Assembly: GCA_003545625.1 (NCBI GenBank) | Contig: DODH01000241.1 | Coordinates: 1-6,461 of the forward strand | Direction: 5' to 3' | Source: Nitrospina sp. | GTDB taxonomy: Bacteria; Nitrospinota; Nitrospinia; Nitrospinales; VA-1 | DNA length: 6,461 nucleotides | Program-made: the position numbers and the translations under genes | Shown here: one piece after another, positions 1 through 5,795 of the stretch | Layout: every line of letters starts with the position of its first letter | Numbering within the stretch: position 1 is the stretch's first letter | Notes under the pieces: model-generated | Databases searched by the model: none | The model's input: only the letters and a program-made list of their open reading frames with translations | What the model was told of the DNA's origin: nothing

Positions 1-655
1 TCAGGACCGGTTTGGTGGAGGTCACAATTAACAGCCAGGAGGAAGGGGGGACCAGGGGATTGACCTGCTGGATACCGGAGACGTTATCCAGAATCAAAAT
101 GCCTTTGTGTTTTTTTAAGGCTGCCCGATACAGTTTAGCCAGTTTCTTATCATCAGCGGGCAGGGGCTGGGTAGGGTGAAATTTCAAAATAATCCGCCGC
201 ATGATATCCTCCGCAGAAGGCGGAGCCGGGTGATTTCCCTGCATGTCTATAAACAGGCAAGCACCGGGATACTGAGAGACGAACATTGTGCTCAATGGGA
301 TGGTCAGGCAGGTTTTCCCGACTCCCGAAAACCCGTTGATCCCTATCATGACCGGACGTGTCGTGGCCTGGGAGGCGATTTTTTTCAGCAGCTCTTTTCG
401 GCCGGTGAACAGCGTGGCCTCGGGCGGGGGACGAAACAGCATCGTTCCACTAGTATCTATGCTGGAAGACATTTTCAGGGTCTTTTCAGCTGAGAACCCG
501 GCCGTCTTTTCCTTTTTGGAGACGGGGGAAGACTTGTCCCGAGCGGGAGCCATCCCACCCTGGTCGGAAAGGCCGGAAGAACTTTTCAAAAATATTTTGG
601 AACCCAGCCCGGCCAGCACAGCAACGGCGATGATGATAATAATAATTGTGGTCAT
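1..655 (-). CDS. Membrane-anchored NB-ARC/STAND NTPase, N-terminal part (C-terminus beyond window)
   Basis: The minus-strand frame is open for 218 codons from ATG at 655-653 to the left edge with no stop. Residues about 3-18 form a hydrophobic segment with six consecutive Ile, followed by Lys, which suggests one membrane anchor with the rest in the cytoplasm. Residues about 24-75 are a Ser/Pro/Lys-rich linker. The nucleotide-binding domain then begins with the pre-P-loop motif LFTGRKELLKKI (82-93). Walker A is GFSGVGKT (108-115), and Walker B is GILILD (185-190) with Asn191 after it. A sensor-1-like strand LLIVTSTK (208-215) follows. The stretch LFIDMQGN after Walker A and the LYRAAL...ILILDN spacing resemble the AfsR/SARP class of NB-ARC proteins. 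The start is supported by TGAGG (667-663) seven bases upstream. Proteins of this class usually carry a C-terminal repeat region such as TPRs, not visible here. Function is unknown; signalling, regulation or defence are all possible. The domain call is firm, the role is not. Confidence 0.85.
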   Translation of the reverse strand, partial: MTTIIIIIIAVAVLAGLGSKIFLKSSSGLSDQGGMAPARDKSSPVSKKEKTAGFSAEKTLKMSSSIDTSGTMLFRPPPEATLFTGRKELLKKIASQATTRPVMIGINGFSGVGKTCLTIPLSTMFVSQYPGACLFIDMQGNHPAPPSAEDIMRRIILKFHPTQPLPADDKKLAKLYRAALKKHKGILILDNVSGIQQVNPLVPPSSWLLIVTSTKPVL

Positions 656-662
656 GAAACAA

Positions 663-667
663 CCTCA
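663..667 (-). promoter_or_regulatory. Shine-Dalgarno of the NB-ARC NTPase gene
   Basis: Read on the minus strand, TGAGG lies seven bases before the ATG at 655. It supports this ATG, which is immediately followed by the membrane segment. A later start at Met35 or Met62 would lose the anchor and has no visible advantage. Confidence 0.6.
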
Positions 668-707
668 ATAAGGAGCATAGATTTTTAAATCAGGCCCGTG
701 CTGATAG

Positions 708-735
708 TTGACTTTGTGGATTTTTGCTCGATAAT
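708..735 (+). promoter_or_regulatory. Sigma70-type promoter for glyS
   Basis: TTGACT at 708-713 and GATAAT at 730-735 are separated by 16 bp, each matching the consensus at five of six positions. Transcription would start near 742 and give a leader of about 57 nt before the glyS ATG. A 7-bp direct repeat, TTTTTGC, occurs at 721-727 and 741-747, flanking the -10 box at a 20-bp offset. The call is from consensus only. Confidence 0.6.
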
Positions 736-760
736 ACACGTTTTTGCCAATGTTTGTTAT
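731..760 (-). promoter_or_regulatory. Candidate divergent promoter for the NB-ARC NTPase, overlapping the glyS -10 box
   Basis: On the minus strand, ATAACA (760-755) and TATTAT (736-731) are separated by 18 bp. The -10 box matches the consensus at five of six positions, the -35 box at four of six. The -10 box overlaps the glyS -10 box almost completely, so the two promoters would compete for polymerase if both are real. Transcription would start near 724, about 69 nt before the NTPase ATG. This is weaker than the glyS promoter. Confidence 0.35.
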
Positions 761-780
761 CTTGATCTTGTGCAACAGCT

Positions 781-795
781 TTAAACTGAGTTTAA
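781..795. repeat. Perfect 15-bp palindrome next to the glyS start (operator-like)
   Basis: TTAAACT (781-787) and AGTTTAA (789-795) are exact inverted copies around a single G. The element ends four bases before the glyS ATG, where a Shine-Dalgarno sequence would normally be. With a one-base centre it cannot fold fully as RNA; only a weak 5-bp A/U stem would remain. A protein-bound DNA dyad is therefore the likelier reading if it has a function. AT-rich sequence can produce such dyads by chance. Confidence 0.4.
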
Positions 796-799
796 TAAT

Positions 800-2872
800 A
801 TGCCCGAATTATTTCTAGAGATTGGTTCCGAAGAAATTCCATCAGGATATGTTCATCCCGCTCTCGGAAATATGCGCGAAGAGTTAGCGGCCTTTTTTTC
901 CCGTAACCAGATTAAGGCTGATTTCCCAGAGGCTTTCGGTACGCCGAGGAGGTTGGTGGTTTCAGTAAAAGGGGTGGATGCCTTGCAGGAAGATATTGTG
1001 GAGCTTTTTCATGGCCCAAGCGTTTCTGTGGCTTATGATGATCAGGGTAAACCGACTAAGGCGGCGATTGGGTTCGCCCGAGGCAAGGGGTTAGATGTTT
1101 CCGCCTTGACCCGAGAGGACACCCCCAAAGGAGAAGTGGTCTGTGCCCGTGTAGAGAAAAAAGGCCGCCCTACCCCAGACCATCTGAATGAGTTCCTTCC
1201 CCAACTTATTGGCAATATTTCTTTTCCAAAAAAAATGCGGTGGGCTGATAGGTCTCGTCCTTTTGCCAGACCCTTACATTGGATTGTGGCATTATTTGAT
1301 GGCAAGCCTTTGGAGTTCAGTTTTGATGGTATTCAGTGCGGCGACTTATCGCAGGGGCACAGGTTTTTAAAACCCGATAAATTCCAGGTGAAAGACCTTG
1401 CTTCCTATCTAATAGAGAGTGCAAACCATTTTTTGCTGGTCGACCGTGACATCAGGAAACAGGAAATTCTTGACCAGGTTCGAAATCTTGCCCAGGAAGC
1501 TGGCGGGTTTATGGAAGAGGATCCGGAATTGTTGAATATTGTCAATGATCTGGTGGAGTATCCGGTAGCCATCCGGGGAGATTTTGATTTTCACTTTCTG
1601 GAACTGCCCAAGGAGTTATTGGTGATGACCATGAAGCATCACCAGAAATACTTTCCAGTTACTGATGGAAAAGGGAATTTACTACCCTGTTTTATTACGA
1701 TCAGTAATATCCCTGCCGGAGAAGGACAGGAAATCAAAAATGGCAACGAGCGAGTTTTGCGTGCACGATTGGAGGATGCCCGATTTTTCTATGATGAGGA
1801 CAAAAAGAAAAATTTGGATGATTTCGTGGAGCCACTGAAGGGAGTCGTTTTCCAGAAAAAGCTGGGAACCCTGTATGAAAAAATGGAAAGGATTTGCGGC
1901 TTATCCCGGATTTTGTCTACTCATGTTTGCCCGGATAAAGAAACGCAGGCAATGAGAGCTGGGCGTTTATGCAAGGCTGATCTGGTAACCCTGATGGTTT
2001 ATGAGTTTCCAGAATTGCAGGGAATCATGGGTGGGTATTACGCTACTCATTCTGGTGAAGAACCCGAGGTCTCTCAGGCAATCCAGGAACATTATCGTCC
2101 TGCCTTTAGGGGAGACAGGCCTCCCGCGAGTGAGTTGGGGGCGGTTATTGCGGTCGCGGACAAGCTTGATACTATTTTGGGCTGTATCGGGGTGGGCTTG
2201 ATCCCCAGCGGCTCTGAAGACCCGTATGGCCTGAGACGAAATGCACTGGGCATCATACAGATTTTCCTGCACCGGGATTGGCAGATTTCGTTGGACAATC
2301 TTGTGGAGGAGGGTCTGCGCTCTATGGGATCGAAAATCAAGCTGGACCCTGAAACCATCAAGAATCATGTGATGGAATTATTTTCCCAGCGATACAAAAC
2401 ATATTTGAACGCGGAGGGGTTTCCCTATGACGCAATTGATTGTGTATTGTCCACAGGCCTGGATTCCATTGTCGATATCAAGGCAAAGGTTTCTGCTTTT
2501 TCCGCATTGAAAAAGCAACCTTATTTTGAACCTTTGGCAATTGCTTTTCGTCGAGTGGTCAGCATACTTAATGATGAAGCAGAGGGTGATATAGACCCTG
2601 GATTGTTGAGTGAGCCGGCCGAAAAGAAGTTGTTCGAAGCATACTTGAAAGTTCGGGACCCGGTGTTCCGGCATATCCAAAACAAGGAATTTTCTAAAGC
2701 TCTGGAAAAAATTGCAGAAATAAAACCCGCTGTTGACAGCTTTTTCGATGAAGTCATGGTCATGGTGGAAGATGTTTCGTTACGCAAAAATCGACTTTGC
2801 CTGCTTCAGCAGATTTCCGGTTTGTTTTCAGAGCTGGCTGATTTTTCCCGCATTGTTCTGAAAAAAAGTTGA
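800..2872 (+). CDS. glyS: Glycyl-tRNA synthetase, beta subunit
   Basis: This is the beta subunit of the bacterial alpha2beta2 glycyl-tRNA synthetase, which attaches glycine to tRNA-Gly in the cytoplasm; the alpha subunit (GlyQ) carries the aminoacylation core. At 690 aa it is full length for the family (E. coli GlyS is about 689). The N-terminus carries FLEIGSEE (5-12) and TPRRLVV (48-54). Then come PKKMRW (143-148), FARPLHWIV (155-163), the MKHHQKYFP signature (278-286), YYATHSGE (413-420) and ADKLDTILG of the HD-like domain (about 453-461). The C-terminal DALR-type anticodon-binding domain contains FFDEVMVMVED (648-658) followed by NRLCLL. An in-frame stop at 782-784 rules out a longer protein, and the N-terminus aligns with the usual family start. 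No good Shine-Dalgarno is seen; a palindrome occupies that place. glyQ, often directly upstream in other bacteria, is absent here. Confidence 0.98.
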   Translation: MPELFLEIGSEEIPSGYVHPALGNMREELAAFFSRNQIKADFPEAFGTPRRLVVSVKGVDALQEDIVELFHGPSVSVAYDDQGKPTKAAIGFARGKGLDVSALTREDTPKGEVVCARVEKKGRPTPDHLNEFLPQLIGNISFPKKMRWADRSRPFARPLHWIVALFDGKPLEFSFDGIQCGDLSQGHRFLKPDKFQVKDLASYLIESANHFLLVDRDIRKQEILDQVRNLAQEAGGFMEEDPELLNIVNDLVEYPVAIRGDFDFHFLELPKELLVMTMKHHQKYFPVTDGKGNLLPCFITISNIPAGEGQEIKNGNERVLRARLEDARFFYDEDKKKNLDDFVEPLKGVVFQKKLGTLYEKMERICGLSRILSTHVCPDKETQAMRAGRLCKADLVTLMVYEFPELQGIMGGYYATHSGEEPEVSQAIQEHYRPAFRGDRPPASELGAVIAVADKLDTILGCIGVGLIPSGSEDPYGLRRNALGIIQIFLHRDWQISLDNLVEEGLRSMGSKIKLDPETIKNHVMELFSQRYKTYLNAEGFPYDAIDCVLSTGLDSIVDIKAKVSAFSALKKQPYFEPLAIAFRRVVSILNDEAEGDIDPGLLSEPAEKKLFEAYLKVRDPVFRHIQNKEFSKALEKIAEIKPAVDSFFDEVMVMVEDVSLRKNRLCLLQQISGLFSELADFSRIVLKKS

Positions 2873-2945
2873 AAACCTTTTAGCCTTCAGATAACCTAGC
2901 CACATTCCATTTGCTCACCATTTCGGCCTCTACTTTCAATTAGTT

Positions 2946-2960
2946 GGGGCAGGTTTTTTT
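2946..2960 (+). promoter_or_regulatory. ppdK ribosome-binding site with a T7 spacer
   Basis: GGGGCAGG (2946-2953) is the only purine-rich stretch before the ppdK ATG. The whole spacer between it and the start codon is seven T residues (2954-2960). The spacing is suitable for a Shine-Dalgarno. A weak 5-bp stem with one G-T pair (GCCTC near 2926, GGGGC 2946-2950) precedes the T run, so the element faintly resembles an intrinsic terminator or attenuator, but the stem is too poor to call one. Confidence 0.4.
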
Positions 2961-5591
2961 ATGACGCAGAAATATATTTATGCCTTTGGGGATGAAAATA
3001 CCGAGGGTAACGCAGAAATGAAAAATCTCCTGGGGGGGAAAGGCGCCAACCTTGCCGAGATGGCCTCCCTGGGCATACAAGTCCCTCCCGGGTTCACAAT
3101 AAGCACAGAAGCCTGCGTTTACTATTTCCAACACAAAAACACCCTCCCTTCTAAATTGTGGGATGAAATTCTTGCCAGCCTGAAAAACCTGGAACAAGTT
3201 TTGGGAAGAAAATTTGGCGATACAGAAAATCCTCTTCTTGTTGCGGTGAGGTCGGGAGCGAGGGTCTCCATGCCCGGCATGATGGATACCGTGTTGAACC
3301 TGGGACTGAACGATAGTACCGTTAAGGGTTTAGCCAAGAGCACCCAAAATGAATGGTTTGCTCTCGATTCGTATCGCCGGTTCATTGCCATGTTCGGGGA
3401 TGTTGTGCTGGGGATTCCGGGAGAGCGGTTTGAGTTGATCCTCGCCAAGAAAAAATTAAAACGCAAAATCGAATTTGATACGGAATTTACCCTGCAGGAG
3501 TTGAAAGCGCTCATCAAGCAATTCAAGGCCCTGGTGGTCCGCGCAACCCATGAAGAGTTTCCGGAAGACTCCATGCAACAACTGCGCATGACGGTTGAGG
3601 CGGTATTCAATTCCTGGAACACGGAACGGGCGCGAATATACAGAAGGCTGAATGGCATCCCGAACGAATGGGGTACGGCGGTTACTATCCAGTCCATGGT
3701 GTTTGGCAATATGGGAGATACTTCGGCGACCGGTGTTGCGTTTACCCGGAACCCGGCGACGGGGGAAAAGAAATTCTATGGGGAATACATGATCAATGCC
3801 CAGGGGGAGGATGTCGTCGCGGGAATTCGGACGCCCAACCCGATCGAAAAGCTGGAGCAGGATATGCCGGAGGTATATCAGAACTTGGTAAAGGTTTACC
3901 AGAAACTGGAAAACCATTACAAAGACATGCAGGATTTGGAGTTCACCATCGAAAACCAAACACTGTATTTATTGCAGACCCGGGCCGGCAAACGCACGGC
4001 CGCCTCGGCCATCAAAGTGGCGATCGATATGGTGAGCGAGGGGTTGATTAGTAAACGGGAAGCCTTGATGCGGGTTCCGGCAAACCAATTGGATCAAATC
4101 TTTCATCCGATGATTGACCCCAAAGTGAAATTGAAATTATTGGCCAAAGGTTTGGGTGCCTCCCCCGGTGCGGCGGGAGGGAAGATTGTATTTACTCCTG
4201 AGCGTGCCCAGGAACTGGCCGAGAAAAAAGAAAAAGTCATTCTTGTTCGCATAGAAACATCTCCGGAGGACATTCATGGAATGAGCGTGTCGCAGGGAAT
4301 TCTGACCGCCAGGGGAGGCATGACCTCTCATGCCGCAGTGGTGGCCAGGGCGATGGGCAAGCCTTGCGTTTCCGGAGTCAATGCTCTGGAGGTTAACGTA
4401 AAAAGAAAAAAGTGTAAGCTGGGTGGCATTCAGCTTAAGGAATTGGATCCGATTACTTTGGATGGAACTACTGGCCAGGTGATTAAAGGGGCGGTGCCTT
4501 TAATCCAGTCCCGGTTGACCAGTAATTTCACGCGACTGATGACCTGGGCGGGAGAAGTTCGGTCCCTGCAAGTTCGGGCCAATGCTGATACCCCGCATGA
4601 TGCATTGATGGCACGGGACTTTGGGGCGCAAGGGATCGGGTTGTGTCGGACGGAGCATATGTTTTTTGATGAGGAGCGCATTTCCCTAGTTCGGAAAATG
4701 ATTGTTGCCGAGGACGGAAAAATCCGCGATGATGTGTTGAAAAAACTGCTTCCCATCCAACGCGGGGATTTTACGGAAATTTTCAAGGTGATGGATGGGT
4801 TTCCCGTCACGGTGCGGTTACTGGACCCGCCTTTGCATGAATTCCTACCCAATTCCTCAGCTGAAATTAAAAACCTGGCAAAAAAGATGAAAGTATCGCC
4901 GGGGGCTTTGGGGAAAAAAATCGAAAGCCTGAAAGAAGTTAACCCCATGCTTGGGCATCGGGGTTGTCGGCTTGGAATTACTTTCCCGGATATTTACCGG
5001 ATGCAGGTCAGGGCCATTGTAGAAGCGGCCTGCAAGCTGGTCAAAAAGGGCATTAAAGTTTTTCCGGAAATCATGGTGCCGCTGGTCGCGCATGTAAACG
5101 AATTCAAAGTTGTCCGTGAACTCATCCTGGAAGTGGCCCAAGAAGTGATGCAAAAAATCGGTGTGGATCTGAAATATAAAATAGGAACCATGATTGAGCT
5201 TCCTCGGGCGGCTCTGACGGCGGATGAAATTGCGGTGGAGGCGGATTTCTTTTCCTTCGGAACTAATGATCTGACCCAGACCGCTTTCGGGCTCAGCCGG
5301 GATGATTCCGGCAGTTTCCTCAACGAATATCTCGAAAAAGGCCTGCTGACCCATGACCCATTTGTAACGGTGGATCAGGATGGGCTGGGTCAATTGATCT
5401 GTATCGCGGTTGAAAAAGGGAAAAAGGTCAAACCTAATCTTCACTTGGGAGTATGCGGAGAACATGGTGGAGACCCCGCATCGATAAACTTTTTTAATAA
5501 AGTAGGTTTGGACTACGTCAGTTGTTCCCCTTATCGTGTACCCACTGCCATCCTCGCTGCTGCTCAGGCCGTTATTCAGGAAGACAGTTGA
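2961..5591 (+). CDS. ppdK: Pyruvate, phosphate dikinase (bacterial type)
   Basis: The enzyme interconverts ATP, phosphate and pyruvate with AMP, pyrophosphate and phosphoenolpyruvate in the cytoplasm, at the glycolysis/gluconeogenesis junction. At 876 aa it matches the family (about 874 in Clostridium symbiosum). The N-terminal ATP-grasp domain (about 1-340) shows KNLLGGKGANLAEM (21-34), VRSGARVSMPGMMDT, GVAFTRNPATG (about 258-268) and LQTRAGKRTAA (338-348). The swivelling phosphohistidine domain contains GGMTSHAAVVARAMG with catalytic His457; the neighbouring Thr455 is the position phosphorylated by the regulatory kinase/phosphatase in relatives. The C-terminal PEP/pyruvate barrel (about 520-870) has Arg563 (CRTEH), Arg619 (VRLLDPP), NPMLGHRG, Glu746 (IELPR), Asn769-Asp770 (FGTNDLTQ) and the proton donor Cys832 (CGEHGGDP). 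All expected catalytic residues are present. It lies 88 bp after glyS, and the reading frame offers no upstream alternative start before a stop at 2892-2894. Direction in vivo cannot be read from sequence. Confidence 0.98.
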   Translation: MTQKYIYAFGDENTEGNAEMKNLLGGKGANLAEMASLGIQVPPGFTISTEACVYYFQHKNTLPSKLWDEILASLKNLEQVLGRKFGDTENPLLVAVRSGARVSMPGMMDTVLNLGLNDSTVKGLAKSTQNEWFALDSYRRFIAMFGDVVLGIPGERFELILAKKKLKRKIEFDTEFTLQELKALIKQFKALVVRATHEEFPEDSMQQLRMTVEAVFNSWNTERARIYRRLNGIPNEWGTAVTIQSMVFGNMGDTSATGVAFTRNPATGEKKFYGEYMINAQGEDVVAGIRTPNPIEKLEQDMPEVYQNLVKVYQKLENHYKDMQDLEFTIENQTLYLLQTRAGKRTAASAIKVAIDMVSEGLISKREALMRVPANQLDQIFHPMIDPKVKLKLLAKGLGASPGAAGGKIVFTPERAQELAEKKEKVILVRIETSPEDIHGMSVSQGILTARGGMTSHAAVVARAMGKPCVSGVNALEVNVKRKKCKLGGIQLKELDPITLDGTTGQVIKGAVPLIQSRLTSNFTRLMTWAGEVRSLQVRANADTPHDALMARDFGAQGIGLCRTEHMFFDEERISLVRKMIVAEDGKIRDDVLKKLLPIQRGDFTEIFKVMDGFPVTVRLLDPPLHEFLPNSSAEIKNLAKKMKVSPGALGKKIESLKEVNPMLGHRGCRLGITFPDIYRMQVRAIVEAACKLVKKGIKVFPEIMVPLVAHVNEFKVVRELILEVAQEVMQKIGVDLKYKIGTMIELPRAALTADEIAVEADFFSFGTNDLTQTAFGLSRDDSGSFLNEYLEKGLLTHDPFVTVDQDGLGQLICIAVEKGKKVKPNLHLGVCGEHGGDPASINFFNKVGLDYVSCSPYRVPTAILAAAQAVIQEDS

Positions 5592-5657
5592 TTGCTTTTT
5601 CAGTCTTGGGGCAAAACAAAAAACTTCACTGCACTATTTTGTAAACCGGGAAAAAGG
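5592..5657. other. ppdK 3' flank, no recognisable terminator
   Basis: This AT-rich stretch follows the ppdK stop. I see only a weak 6-bp A/T pairing (ACAAAA near 5616, TTTTGT near 5637) and an imperfect hairpin at 5647-5675 that overlaps the next promoter's -35 box. Neither has a GC-rich stem followed by a T run, so termination here may be Rho-dependent or may lie further on. Confidence 0.4.
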
Positions 5658-5686
5658 TTGACTTCGTTTTTACCGATCACCATAAT
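5658..5686 (+). promoter_or_regulatory. Sigma70-type promoter for the epimerase gene
   Basis: TTGACT (5658-5663) and CATAAT (5681-5686) are separated by the optimal 17 bp, with five of six consensus matches in each box. Transcription would start near 5693, giving a leader of about 100 nt before the ATG at 5796. The -35 region shares TTGACTT with the glyS promoter. It suggests the epimerase is transcribed independently of glyS-ppdK. Confidence 0.6.
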
Positions 5687-5707
5687 AAAAAATTCTGTAG
5701 TTTGAAA

Positions 5708-5744
5708 AACTGGCCTCATTACCTGTTTGTGGTGAAGGCCAGTT
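5708..5744. repeat. Inverted repeat / hairpin in the epimerase leader
   Basis: AACTGGCC (5708-5715) and GGCCAGTT (5737-5744) are perfect 8-bp arms around a 21-nt loop. The stem can be extended by TC/GA and ACC/GGT pairs with small bulges. On the + strand no T run follows, so it is not a standard terminator for ppdK. On the minus strand the stem is followed by five T residues in all, so it could weakly terminate transcription coming from the right. It lies downstream of the predicted start near 5693 and would be part of the epimerase mRNA leader. Confidence 0.55.
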
Positions 5745-5754
5745 CCATTTGAAA

Positions 5755-5792
5755 TAACCTGTTACCTGATAAGGTACTCCGTCTGGAGGTTA
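5755..5792 (+). promoter_or_regulatory. Possible Shine-Dalgarno-masking structure before the epimerase gene
   Basis: The strong Shine-Dalgarno GGAGG (5785-5789) sits six bases before the ATG. Two alternative pairings can cover it: CTCC (5777-5780) with GGAG (5785-5788) around a GTCT loop, and TAACCT (5755-5760) with AGGTTA (5787-5792). A third small hairpin, TACCT (5763-5767) with AGGTA (5772-5776) around GATA, lies between them. ACCTG recurs at 5721, 5757 and 5764. The stems are short, so structural regulation is a hypothesis; the Shine-Dalgarno itself is clear. Confidence 0.35.
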
Positions 5793-5795
5793 GGA

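Noticed and set aside
176..493. Plus-strand open frame of 105 codons
   Set aside because: It overlaps the same NTPase coding sequence in another frame, is of low complexity and has no family resemblance.
486..668. Minus-strand open frame of 60 codons starting near the NTPase gene
   Set aside because: It is out of frame with the NTPase, His/Arg/Tyr-rich, and its start is not better supported than the ATG at 655.
288..671. Plus-strand open frame of 127 codons opposite the NTPase gene
   Set aside because: It is the antisense of the NB-ARC coding frame. It has no recognisable domain, and the minus-strand frame shows clear Walker motifs.
1967..2368. Minus-strand open frame of 133 codons inside glyS
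   Set aside because: It is antisense to the conserved HD-like region of GlyS and has no motif of its own.
2911..2940. Possible promoter for ppdK (TTGCTC, 18 bp, TTCAAT)
   Set aside because: Both boxes match the consensus poorly, and the implied start would leave almost no leader before the ATG.
2872..2957. Long-range inverted repeat AAAACCT / AGGTTTT between glyS and ppdK
   Set aside because: The arms are seven AT-rich bases separated by 72 nt, easily expected by chance.
3122..3709. Minus-strand open frame of 195 codons inside ppdK
   Set aside because: It is a shadow of the ppdK frame, whose protein is intact and fully conserved across this stretch.
4857..5465. Minus-strand open frame of 202 codons inside ppdK
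   Set aside because: It lies opposite the highly conserved PEP-binding barrel; its composition is that of antisense and it shows no domain.
5647..5675. Hairpin as a ppdK terminator
   Set aside because: The stem is only CGG/CCG plus A5/T5 with a mismatch, no T run follows, and it overlaps a strong promoter.
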